A DNA stretch of 64,000 bases from Acanthochlamys bracteata (lineage: Eukaryota; Streptophyta; Magnoliopsida; Pandanales; Velloziaceae). A program made the position numbers and the translations under genes. Numbering within the stretch: the stretch's first letter is position 1; every line of letters begins with the position of its first letter. Below, one piece after another: positions 36,420-48,800 of this stretch. The DNA lies in assembly GCA_019914995.1 (NCBI GenBank), contig CM034141.1, forward strand, positions 6,302,001 to 6,366,000, read 5' to 3'. The notes beneath the pieces were generated by a model. It did no database searches and was not told where the DNA came from. It saw only the letters and a program-made list of their open reading frames with translations.

Positions 36420-37680
36420 CTTTTTATAAAGACTCCTACCCTCTCTATCTGCACTCATTTGCCTCTCTCGATCCCTAATCTCTGCTCCCCGCCGACGGAC
36501 GGAGAATTTCTCGCTGTCTCCGTCTCTATCGAGTTATTCCACCGCTATGCCATTCTAGTTCCAAATCGATTCCTTATTCTTCTTCTTCTTCTTCTTCTTC
36601 TTCTTCTTCTTCTTCTATATAAATCCATCTAATGCAGCAGTTATCAGAATAAAATAATTAATCTTCACTCATTTGTTCACAGGAATTAATTTCTTCAAAT
36701 TCTAAATCTCTTATTGTATTGTTTGAATTTGCTGAAGATCTATGGTTCTGTTTACTGTTCCGTAGTGAATTTTAATTTGTTATGCATGTTAGATGATGAC
36801 CGGTTTTCTGTTTGATTGCAATGATGATAACTCCACGGAGAGAAACTAGATCAGTTATGTTGCTGTGGTCAGATAGTGGAGGGTCTTGTTTTTGTTCTTT
36901 TATTTGTTTCTCTGGTTTGATTTTGAATTGATCGAGCTGATGGTTAGATTCTGTGATTTTGGTTCTTGTTTGTGGTTTGGAGTTGCGAGTTTGAAACATG
37001 TTTATGAGGAAGGAAAGGGTGTTCAGACATTGATCAATGCAATGATCTGTGATTTGTAAAATTGTATATGCTTTTCATAGTTGTATTTAGGAATGCAAAC
37101 TTAGGGACTTGGTAGGGTTTGCTTTCAAAATGCCAGCTTCTTGAGATTTGCCTGAAATTGGGACTTATTTGTTTTAAGAACCTGAAAATCATGAATATTA
37201 GGTATTTGTATATCAGAATGTGATATTGAAATTTGACCTTGATTTTGATGACTTAGCATCTTGTTAAGTGTATCTGCCGTGCTACTAAGGTAAAACATGA
37301 ATTACTGGTTTTGTTTGCTTGTGTATGTTTGGAAGAATTCTCATGGTAGCATACAAAAGCTTAGTGTTGGTATATAGTTCTGTATTGAGTAACCATCTTT
37401 GTTATATTAAGGTGTACTGCCTATCGTTTATATGAAATGTATATAGCTTTCCAGTTAAAAGCTCTCTAGTCAACAGTCACTTTGTAATGCTACAGCATGC
37501 ATTTTGAAAATACTTCTCGTGATTGTTAGTTTGTTTCATGAAGAACTGATCTATTTATACAATCTTCTGAAGTAAAATTGTAGTTTTCAGATAACATTTG
37601 TATCTCTAAATTGATAATGTATTCATTCTGTGATGGATTTTGTTTTGATATTGAGGTCGTTGTATTTGAATTGCAGAGGT
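36420..37680 (+). other. Leader/first-intron-like region upstream of the small ORF
   Basis: CT-rich sequence typical of a plant 5' UTR (36430-36540) lies divergently next to PELOTA copy A. It is followed by about 1 kb of T-rich, intron-like DNA ending ttgaattgcag (about 37676). ATGs within it have only very short frames. Confidence 0.35.
36577..36615 (+). repeat. (TTC)n microsatellite
   Basis: About 13 units of TTC/CTT, interrupted little, followed at once by tatataaa (36616-36623). Confidence 0.9.
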
Positions 37681-37730
37681 TGATAGAAGTTACCACACTG
37701 AAGTTGTATGCGCCACAAGCTAATCATGAG

Positions 37731-37868
37731 ATGCAGAAGGCTTGCTGGAGAAATAAGAATGCTCATACTGGCTTCTTTGCTAATAATGCCAAGGACCATT
37801 TCCATGAATATTTCAACACATCCATGGACAGCACAAGATCTGCCTTAAGAAGAAGACGCAAGGAATAA
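37731..37868 (+). CDS. Small ORF of unknown function, possibly a frameshifted gene remnant
   Basis: After a good acceptor (ttgaattgcag) the frame is open and contains MQKACWRNKNAHTGFFANNA then KDHFHEYFNTSMDS, ending RRRRKE, stop; 45 aa from the first ATG. Close to the end, another frame reads HKICLKKKTQGISDSMKNYS with a stop 72 bases later. That looks like a better continuation after MD, so a one-base loss near 37828 is possible. A further coding-like patch, EVQVKEDEGAKDKEAESSPA and stop (about 37965-38029), follows the acceptor tggttcag. I do not recognise the family. It may be a short expressed gene or a decayed one. Confidence 0.35.
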   Translation: MQKACWRNKNAHTGFFANNAKDHFHEYFNTSMDSTRSALRRRRKE

Positions 37869-38029
37869 GTGACAGCATGAAGAACTACAGCTCTGAAAGA
37901 TGAAAACTCTTCTTGGTTTAACATTTTCGCCTCTTATATACTGATACACTGTTTTGATGGTTCAGAAGTTCAAGTCAAAGAGGATGAAGGAGCCAAGGAT
38001 AAGGAAGCAGAAAGCTCTCCTGCAGCCTA

Positions 38030-39039
38030 AGTGGAGGATATGAAGCTGTCTTAGTAAGCTACTGATGTTTCATTTTATGATATATAGACATTGGGATAAG
38101 AAGTACATTTTGACCATAGTTTTGCTTCAGAGTATATCCTAGGTGTTACTACTAAATTTGTTGGCAAGAGATCTGTTTATGGAATAATGTGAGTGTCCTG
38201 TTCATAAATTCTACGAGCAACAAGGAAAGCAACTGTCTTCTCTCCTGCAAGTCTCATTGTTTCCTTTATCATTTGCATAGCGCATGACTGATCAATCTTA
38301 GTTTCAGGCTGATACTCTATCAACTACTGAAACATCTTGCAGTGCATCAATCGATCAATCTGAATCAATCTTAGTTTCAGGCTGAACGTGAGAGTTATAC
38401 TCTATCAACTACTGAAACATCTTGCAGTGCATCAAACGATCAACCTGAATCAGAGTAATACAGATTGGTTAGCGCATTGTGATACTATTGCTAAAAAATA
38501 ATTTAGACAATGATTGTAAGACTGTTATGACTAATTTGTATGTGCCTCAACGTTTGTTTAAATTTGCTAAATGTATAACTGTACTATTTGGCTAGATATT
38601 TGTTTGAAATTATTAACTATAACTATATTATTGTGACTGAATGTTTATTAAAGTTATCGCATACTGCATTATTTATTTATTTATCACAACTTATTAATTC
38701 ATTAAGTATTAATTATTATTTAAAATTAACTAAAAATAATTTATAGAATTAATTATTAATTTACAATTATTATTATATTAAAATTCATAGTACAAAAAAT
38801 ATTAAAGTAACAAATTATTTATAAATCAACATATTTATCATCTATTATATAGTCAAAGAGCATTTCAATGATTTTACAACCTTCTTCAACTCTTTAGCAC
38901 TATTTTTGCAGAATATCTACTGACTTATTTTTTTTAACAAAGCGATTTCATCCGAACATACTTTAGAAAAACTGTTTAATTACAAGAAAATGATCACTTT
39001 AGCATCTAAACTCAAACTAAATTTGAGGGCAAAATGTAA
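38030..39039. other. Intergenic spacer between small ORF and PELOTA block B
   Basis: No gene seen. It contains the 73-bp tandem duplication annotated separately, then AT-rich DNA. Confidence 0.5.
38291..38456 (+). repeat. Tandem duplication, unit about 73 bp with a small insertion
   Basis: atcaatcttagtttcaggct begins at 38291 and again at 38364. Both copies continue with ctatcaactactgaaacatc and cttgcagtgcatcaa; the second has about 10 extra bases (acgtgagagt). Confidence 0.85.
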
Positions 39040-39178
39040 GCAGAAAACATAAGAAGAAACTGTATACAAGAGATGCAGAAGTACAGTTGCTACTGTCAGA
39101 GGAGCTGTGCTAAATCTACTGCTTGTTTGTATGGTATTCTTCACAGAGCCAATCCAGTTCTTGTTGTTCCTCAGAGTC

Positions 39179-42100
39179 TCACATTTCTATATCATCCAAA
39201 TCTGGCAAAGGAAACCGTAGGATTGCCGCGATCCCTGTCAACTGCTCCAGTTCTGTTTGAGCACAAATTCGGAGCCTATCAGCTCAGAAATATAATAAAT
39301 CTCACAATATGATGATTAATGCCTTAAAATGCTATATGTGCATAAGGAATTCAACAAGAACTCTAATTAATTATACACAAGTCCAGATCAATTGTTATCT
39401 GGACTAGTTTACGTAGTAGAGACTACAGAAATATATAATATTCACTACTTACGCTCTCCGGAAAAATGCATTGTTGAAAATACGTGTGCAGCGCCTCCTG
39501 AGTCCTTCACAGACTCCACCAATTTGACATACTTCTGTCTTGTCGTAACATCAGAATTTCTGGAATAAAGAAGCACATCAGACCTTAACATATAGTACAT
39601 ACTCACATTCAATTTCCATTGTAACCTATACATGAGATAGATAAGTAAGTCGTGATCTTAAATGAAAAGCATAATTGCAAATGCGGACCAAGCTCAAGCT
39701 CTTCATTGTGTAACTAAGAGCTTCACTATTGCTTGATCTGCTCAGGTGCTTACTACCATAAACTAGGCAAACAAGAGTTACAGATAGAGTACTTTCGCCG
39801 TAACGAGCTAATTACATAGTTACATATAAATTGTCTAACCAACTATATTGAATCTTTATGCTTCTATATTCAATTGAAACATTATAAGTAATCAACAGCT
39901 TTAGCTTCTTAATATATGAAGCAGCATACAGACATTTAAATGATGCTTATTTTCGTTAATAAAAATTGTCAACTTAATAAAATAATTCCTTTACCTAAAC
40001 AGGCTATCAGCTATTAGAAGAGTTTGGATAGCCATTCTTTCATGCGCAATCTCAACATGTTTAGGCCCATAACAAGCACGAGCAGCATCCTACACAACAA
40101 GTACAAAGCTGTCAAAGTAGGAAAGCTTTGTTGCATATTTCAAGAGAGAATAATCAGAATCTTAAATATAGGGAAAATAATATCAGTAAGAATGCAATGA
40201 ATCTCTAAAATGTCTGAACACAACCTGTTTGGCAGTTTCGAAGTGATTAAAACTAATATGTATTGAAGTGAAAAACCAACTACAACAAAAACCATAGAAG
40301 GTCGAAAATGAAGAACCTCTCTGAACTCTAATTCATGAAAACATTCCCCAACACTCCATACTAAACAACTTAAAGACCAGGATATGAATTGAACGCATAG
40401 ATCATGACATTATTCTTCACGGGAGTTCCCTATGAATGAGGTAGCTACCCACACCATGCATTACAAAGTCTACATTCATGGAAGGGTATCATAATATGCA
40501 TTTTCCTAAAGTTACTGAAAAGAATTACATGAACAAATTCCAAGTTATCCAAATATCTGATACAATCATATAGCTTTGGACATATCAACTCACAATTGTA
40601 TGCTTAACCCAAAATTCGAAAAACGTTTCGAAATTCAAAAACTTACAGTTGATAGCATGTCATAGAAATCCTTCAAAGCTTGAACCTGAAATAGAAGTTG
40701 AGACTTATAAGATGGTGGTGCAATAGCAGCAAACTATATAAAGACTTCAAGTATGGGAAATTTTGAGTATATAACAAAGCCAATCCTATGCCCCAGTTTA
40801 CCTCTTTTGCTGCTTTTGTATCTTTAATCAAGGACACGACACTTGGTTCATCCAAGACCTCCCTCAAACTATGCCTGTGGAAAAAAAGGGCGATCAATCC
40901 TAAAAACCAAATTACAAAGAAGGTTGCAATATAGAAAGGTAGACCTTTAATATAATGGTCATTTATGCTACTCGCTTATTGTGAAACTGTTCATGTTGGT
41001 GTAGCATAGCAGAGCATGTCAACACCATAAAAACCAAGGTTTATATACATACAGTAGAGTTATATACTGTATTTAAGTATGCGTATGACATCAGAAGAAA
41101 CCTTATAATACACACTACTTATCAAGCAAAGCACCTATTAAGATAAAAGTAACAAGTATCCATATCTATTTACATGCCAGAACTAACTTGTATCCGGAAG
41201 TTGCACGGGCAAGTATTAGACGTGACTTATTCTCGATGATTGATCTCAATTCTCGACGTTCAGCCTCTAATAGTATATAATCGCGGAACTGATCCTGCAA
41301 CAATCATACATCAAGTGAACTGTGATACAGAATTACATTAAACAAACGTCTAATGAGTTAACAACCATATGGTAAAGTAATCAAGAGAGACCAACAATGG
41401 TTAGCAAAGAAAGAAAGAGATGGCAACTGCAGTGAAACATTGACAATAAAAATAAATAGAGTTCCCACCACGAAAAATTGTGACATATCTAGCTTTAATT
41501 TTTTTACAGTTTACCATCGATATAGTTTTCCTCCAGAAATCTTTAACTCAAGTGGTGGACTGCAATCTACAACTCCTGGCAAACAGCAACGTGAATGAAA
41601 GTTCCATATCACTAGGTTGACTAATCTTTTTTTATCATATATTCAGAAACTAGTCAATCCAATTCCACTAAAATGGTATCCTCAAATTTGATCCGGCTTC
41701 ATTAAACCTTACTTTTTTTGACAAGTAAAATAATAACATCAACCTGACAGTCATGTAGTACTAAGCAATATCATAAGTGCATTCCTAAAAAACCTTTCTG
41801 ATGGTCCAGTTCTGTACTAAAAGTAATACACGTCTGTAACACCGACTTAAAAGAGGACAAATACTAAACTATATGTACAGCACATGCAGTAAAACTTCGG
41901 AGAATGTAAGAAATACAAAATCATAAAGAGCAAGAGTATGAACCTTTGTGAAGCCAGGGCTGGCTATTACAAGACAACGAACAACCTTAAAGTCAACATG
42001 CTTCAACATTGCCTAAAAGAAAATTGTGTCAAATTTAAGGAACAGCTAAATATCACTGTAGACTACATGACTAGAGAAATCAAGCTTGGCTGTCCTACCT

Positions 42101-45017
42101 GGAGAACATTCTCGAAAAATTTTTTCAAAGCCTACAAAAATGAGAAAACTTATATATGATCACACGAAGAAAGAAACAACTGCAGATTAACCTTAAGATA
42201 TTTAATGGCATACCAACTCATAACCTGCAATAGCAGGACCATACTTGCGCGGAATAGAAGTTTCAATGCGAGAGCGGGTAGTAGTTATGCTGTCAACAAC
42301 GGAATATTGATGAGGTTAGAGACGCATCTACTGTATCAAAATATTGATTCAGGTCCAAAATTAAAAATCCAATTCTATTTATAGAATTTTATGATACTTT
42401 ACAGCATAGATGAAATCAACACAAAATATGGATTAGAACATACTACAAAATAATCAGCTTCCCTTTAATTGTATTTCATTCACTAAAAAGATACAAAACT
42501 AAACATGTCTGATTTCATCCTTCTAGCTTTGATCTCCACAGCAGTTCACTTACTTATAAAAACATTTATGAATACATAAAAACTATCCGTTTTGCTATGG
42601 AGCTCATAGATTAAATCAGTATACCTTTTACCAATAAGGAAAACGTGTGCTAGGCCTTCTTGCATTAAGAGAACAGCCAAATCAGCACTAGCTGCAGGAT
42701 CTGAAATTTAAAGCCATAACTAGATTACGAAGATATACTTAATGTTCGGAAAGCATTATAAGAAATTATGGAATGAAAGGCTGAGCATGAAAAGTAAGCA
42801 AAGATGCATGAAATGCAAACCTATTTGCATGTACTCTTGCAATATGCATTTAATGACTAAAAAAACACCTGAATAGCAATAGAAGAGGATGATGGCAAAA
42901 TATGCATACCACATGCTTGTTGGAGAATATCTAGTGCCATTGAGTCCCAATATGCCTAGAAGTTCAACAAAGAAGAACAAACTCAGAACCACCAAAAGAA
43001 ACAAGCAGAGATGCATTTGCATATCAAGAGACTTTGTGAAAGACAAACACAATCCAGCATCATGAACCTGATACCAATAAGACAAAATAGATAAATTACT
43101 ATTTTCACATTAAGTAAAGCCAATAGTGAATGCTAATTATTATTATAAAGTGCAAAAGTACACATAAAAAATTTACTAACCCCACTTCCAAACATGAATC
43201 TAAGTGCGTAGCATTTACTGAAAGCATACAGCAATATTGACTAACCCCACTTCCAAACATGAATCTAAATGCTTAGCATTTACTGAAAGCATATAGCAAT
43301 ATTGACTAACTTTATTGAAGAGAGAGAGGTCTACACAATACCAATCAGCATATCGTCAAAATAATTGGATCGAGAAACAAGAAAAAGATACCATGTCATC
43401 TAACCAAGTGTTAAGAAGACCTTCCTTTTCATACCTTTCTCAGCACAAAAGCCCTGTGTGGCTCAAGTTCCAGCGTATGGAACTGTCCAATCTGTGTGCA
43501 GCAGAAAAAATTTACATCTTCATTCCAATAGCAATTATCTAAGACTCAAAGGAGAGAGAACTTACCTTCACATGCTCATTCTCCAATATATTCTTTCCAC
43601 GCAAACGCAAAACTGATCCTTCTTTCTCATAATCCACTGACTGATGTTACACCCATATATTCAATGATATGAGCATGCATGTATATAGTAAAAAATGTTA
43701 GACCAAGTCAGAGGTCAAAATTAGAAAGAAAAACTTGTAATAAACAGTACAAGTTATAGATGAAAATACTGTCAACTTTTGAATGATGCAAGGCAAACTA
43801 CAGCTTATATTATCTTAAGCACTTTATAATGTACAGCGAAACTCTAAATTGCCTAAAATATGGCAACGGCAAAACATCCAACAACCTTAAACTTGGGCTC
43901 TCAAGAGTTCAAACTACCTCAACTTTGATTTCCAACTTTAGCTTCACACGCGCAGCATCCCTTCCCCCTGAAGCCGTTTCTCGAAGAACCTTTCTATTGC
44001 AAAAACGTAGATTGAGTTAGAAAACAAGATCAAAGCAGAAAACAAATTACACTTTCTCTAGCTAACCATACAACAAAAATCATTTTAGATGGCATGCACC
44101 TGACGGTGACTGCTAGAACATTGTCCCCAACAGAGATAAGATTATAGGCATGCCACATGTCATCGTCCTCCTCTGGGACAATCTGCAACCAAATGAACAC
44201 CCAGCAACCATTTATTACCAAGTTTATATAGTAGACGGCAATATAAGAGATGCTCTAGACTCCAGATAGTTGAAGTCTATCTGAGTTGGTGTTCAAAAAA
44301 GTTACTACAACAAAGTCAACATACATATACCCAACCTAAAATCTACTTGTGAGATAATGAGGAGGATCGAAATTTTATAAAGATCCTCATTAGTCAACAT
44401 GGGGCATTCTATATGTGTCATAGCCTTAAGTGATAGGCTGTCCAATCCCTTCCAATAAAAATATTTTTCATTCTTGTTATTCATCCTTCCTATTTCCAAA
44501 ACCAAGGAGGTCGTTCGAATACTGAGCGATACAATTCTCAAGCACAACACTGAATCTTCAGACGATGGAACTGCATGAACATGCAACCTAAGCCAAGACG
44601 AAGGCACTAACTAAACCAATTTAACCAAAAGATAGCAACAATCTTTCTTCAACACCTATAAAACAATGCTCCACAAACTAATCAGCCTTGAGTTGATGAA
44701 TATTACAAGTTTGCTGATAAAAGTAAGTAATCGTATGAAGAGCAATTCTGTCTATCATCAAATATATTACCACAACAATCATTCCAACTTGAAACTAAGA
44801 ATTGAAATTAAAACTACTTCGAAAACAATTCGAAATTCCTTCAACAACAAAAACTTAACAACAGTAACAAAGAATTCAGGACATAACCATGAGAAATCGA
44901 GAACAACAATAACAATAAGAAGAATAACTCAATTCAACTAAAAAAAGAATAGGGATTTGTTCTTACCTTGATGCTGCCGGGGCCGTCAGGCAAAATATCA
45001 CGGCGGACGAGTTTCAT
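39179..45017 (-). CDS. PELO: PELOTA (Dom34) ribosome rescue factor, intact copy B
   Basis: Complete 16-exon gene, 378 aa, the same length as Arabidopsis PEL1. Exons (5' to 3'): 44967-45017, 44100-44182, 43918-43993, 43566-43640, 43435-43491, 42910-42955, 42625-42700, 42214-42289, 42099-42131, 41944-42012, 41188-41294, 40802-40874, 40647-40685, 39995-40089, 39453-39559, 39179-39252. It starts [17 protein letters not shown] (Sm-like N domain). It continues through [69 protein letters not shown] and [12 protein letters not shown] (central eRF1-like domain, no GGQ), and ends [12 protein letters not shown]. Pelota pairs with the GTPase Hbs1 to split stalled ribosomes in no-go and non-stop decay. 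Exons 9 and 13 are only 33 and 39 bases long. Copy A lies about 9 kb downstream on the same strand. Confidence 0.96.
43179..43308 (+). repeat. Tandem duplication, about 64 bp, in PELOTA copy B intron 5
   Basis: taaccccacttccaaacatg starts at about 43179 and again at 43243, each followed by tttactgaaagcata and agcaatattgac. Copy A has one unit (about 34210-34272), so this arose after the gene duplication. Confidence 0.85.
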
Positions 45018-45285
45018 TTTGATTGATCGATAGCAACTCTCCGCTAAACGAAATCGAATCGAAGATTATTAATATAACCAAAAAACAATTCTTCAATCAA
45101 ATCAGAGCAATTGAGAAAGCAAGCTTTTCAATCTACAGCAGAAGAGAAGAAGAAGAACAACAACGGCGAAGCGAAGAATTGAAGCGAGTTCGGTGCGACT
45201 GCTCGAACGAGTTCGGAACACTCGCAGGTGCCTTTAGGTTTTTCCTGATTTGGAAAGTTTCTTTTTGAGAAATTTGAAAATTATG

Positions 45286-45867
45286 TTCACAGGTCCACTA
45301 GTGTGCAGACAACGCAAAGTAAGAATCTGAGAAAAGAATTTACTTTTTAAAAATTATTTTACGTCTTCTTTAAAAGAAATTTGTAAACATAATTATTTTA
45401 AAATATTCTTTTAACTAGTCACCAACAAAAATACAAAAATTGTAATAAGCTTTCAAACTCATATGTCAATTAATAAATTGAATTAATTATTTACGAACTC
45501 CTGATGCAGATTATTAGGACATAAACAAGCCTTATGAATGAGAGCCTAGCCCTAACTAAAATATGTATGTTATTGAGATAACATTTTAGTGAAAAGAACA
45601 TCAATAAGAACTCTTTCCTCACCTTAAATTAAATACCTCGATAAAGACGAGACATGATTACCGAAGAATATTAAGCAGGCTACAAACGGGCGACGGCATT
45701 CTAAAATTGAAAACATGTATATTTACATATGCTTATAATCTTGGCTGATCAATCGTGGTGCTGCATTGCCAACTCATCTCTCCCATCCATTTGATTCTTT
45801 CTAGCCTCCGTATTGTGTACATACAAATAGAAACTACAAGATATGAAACATTCAAACATCTAGGAGC
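45286..45867. other. Spacer: 3' UTR of PI4K alpha and upstream DNA of PELOTA B
   Basis: No gene seen. Both flanking genes are on the minus strand, so this holds the PI4K alpha terminator region. Confidence 0.5.
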
Positions 45868-48800
45868 TTATTTTTCAATTCCCTGCTGCAAGTACTGTAT
45901 CAAATCATATCCAGCGGTTGTCCATTTGTTGTAGGCATCCATGCAAGTTCGAATCATGAAATTAGCAGCCTCACGTTCATTCATCTCTGGGTGGAATCGC
46001 TTTCGTAAGTTTCCAATTGGGTCCCCCCTGCTGAAGCATGGAAGTCCACTATCCACCATCAAGAGCACTGTGGTTATAATCCCATGCATGTGTCGCCGAG
46101 CTGCAAGGTATCCTTTGACGCACAACCTGCATTTTGCCATGGACAAAGAAACAATATAAAGACCACATTATTAGCTAGGAGTTAGATTACTGAGGGGGCT
46201 GAGAGGCGACATCTGGAATCTGGAAGGACTCAAGGAGGTATAAAAATTCATTGGTCTATAAACAAAGATCATTAAGCTGCATAAGGGTTCATATGAGGAA
46301 GTTAGCTCAATATGGCGGGTCAAACAGAGGGATTAAGTCTTAGAAAAATGACGTTAGCTTAAATAATTAGACCTACCTGACAAACTGATTCCAGGTATCA
46401 CTCTTCATAGAACCTGATGGATCAAGCAATTGAGTCATCTCATGGCTCAACTTGAAGTGGGCACTCTCAAATCGCATATTGCCTCCAGGAGAGGTCTCCA
46501 ATATGAACCCAAAGTCAATGTGTACTAGCCTACCTTGACTGTAAGAGAACAAAAGTTAGCATCTCGGGTCCTATCAATAGAAATTTCATGAATCTAGTCC
46601 AAGTAAAATATACGAACTTGTCAAACAACAAGTTTCCATTGTGCCGGTCCTTAGGCTGAAGAAGAAGGCTGGCTACAGCATATGCAGCACTGCTTATCAA
46701 AAACTTTTCACGGGCAGCTTCAAAAGTTGGAGAACCAACATGGCCATAATCTTGTTGAAAGATTTCATACAAACCACCATCAGTGGTTTCACCCATTTGG
46801 TTTCTGCTCCGTGTATTAGGAACAACCTGCAGAAGATTAAAGTTAGGTCATCGGAGACCTAATCGGAACAGCAAAGTAGGTCATCATGATTAAGTGTGAC
46901 ACACTGAAGCAACTAAGGCACCCAGGCATGGTCATAAACTAGTAAGTTTTAGTATAACAAGCCTGGAAAGTTAACGACTTTGAATTATATCGCAATGTTA
47001 TCCTCAATAAGTATAAAATAACATGTGTCAGGATATGCTAGGAAGTGAGATAAACTGACTTCACTTCCGGGAACTTCAGGGTTCCTCTCTATCCCTCAAT
47101 TGTTTTAGCTGAAATAAGGCTTCAGCATGGTACAAATAGCTTCATTTAAGCTACCTACCTTACACTCTCAAGTGTCAATGCATAGGCCTTTCACGAAGAA
47201 AACAATAGTTCAGATTCCTGGTAACTTTCTCTTAGTATAAGACATCTTTCAGTCCACAAAATCAGGGGTCACCACTTCTATATTTAGCAATACCAGGACT
47301 ATGGTTCTCTTAGGCAGTGCCGGTGTCTTTTTCATACAATTGTTTCAGATATACAATTGACTTGGTGCTAAGTTCATTTGTTTGATGTTATGCCACTAAA
47401 ATGGGTGGTGTGTCTGAATCAAGACGATGTTCCAAGGGTCTAGGCTAACAGCAAATCTGACAATTCTTTTATATCTTTGTTATTTCCACAAGTCAGAAAC
47501 ATTAATACAAGTTACCCCAGTTTTAATGAGAAAGAAGTAAGTCACCTCAATTATTCCTCTCCCAGGACCAGTCGGTAAAACTCCATACGGAAATAAATAC
47601 AGATTCAATCCAACTGCTTCAAAGATGTCCCTCAAGAGAGCGATGACTTGAAGTGCAAGAACATCTTGTCGACAATCATCACCGACCTGAAACATCAGAG
47701 ACCAAGTTAGTTTAGTGCAACTCCAGATAAAGATCACTCTGGAAAAACTAACAAGCAAATAGCCGAACAAGTTCATTTTAATGTTCAAAGATAGCAAACC
47801 CAACTCATCATAACTAATTTCAGATGATATTTTTTGTATCAACCTTAGTCTCGATGACTCCACTAATTGCTTGCATAAATAGATTTAAGACAAGTAAAAC
47901 TATGTACAACTACAATTATAACAAAAAGGTCAAAATGTCTCACTTGTCTACAAGTATAAATTTAAAGATATAGAGCTCTTCACAAATTCAATCTTAAAAC
48001 ATAAACATAAACTATACGGATTTGATATTGACAATCAGTATACTTCTTTCTTTTAAAAAAGTTCAGAAAATTGGGGGGGGCAGGACCCCAACTAGTTGGC
48101 ACTATTTTGCAATAATTTCTTATCCTTTATCTTAATTCACAAATCTATTTCTTACATTTCAAATCTTGCATCAACCTTCAACTATTTTGAAAGTTTTTAA
48201 TCTCCTTAAGAGGGTTGGTATTTCCACTTATATGTTTTATGGCTTACATTTTTGGCATACAACAACAACAACAATAAGCTAAGCCTTTATCCCACTTGCG
48301 TGAGGTTGGTTATATGAATCCATTTTCTCCATTCTCATTCAATTATAAACCATATCTAGCGAAAGGTCTAATTCCTCTAAATACTTCGCCACCACCCTAG
48401 GTTAAATTAATTTTGGTCTACCTCTTTTTTTCCTAAAATGTTTAAAAAAAATTGCATCACTCTTATGCACTCCAGCGTCTTTAGGTCTGCGCAAGACATG
48501 CCCGAACCACCTAAATCTACATTCCCGTAACTTGTCCTCGATCAACATGACGGTTGTTTGTTGGTGTATATTCTCATTACATATTTTGTCCGAAAGTTGA
48601 AATAGAGATTTCCAAGGTTGAAGCTTACAAAGGTGACGCTAACATTTCTTTATTCACTTTTGACAATACAGAAAGGCCAGGAGCCATTAACAAACTTAGG
48701 GGAAACCTTATACTCTTTAGTAATTACATGTTCAACTAAATCAATAGAAATAACATATTCATAAATTGTGTTGATAATGAATGACTATCACTGTTCAGAT

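Larger units (their letters stand above)
39040..45285. repeat. PELOTA duplication block, copy B
   Basis: Direct-repeat partner of 30137-36310; see that entry for the shared borders. Confidence 0.9.

Noticed and set aside
44666-44941. 91-codon plus-strand frame rich in Asn, Thr and Ile
   Set aside because: It lies in the long AT-rich intron 1 of PELOTA copy B, antisense, with no family match.
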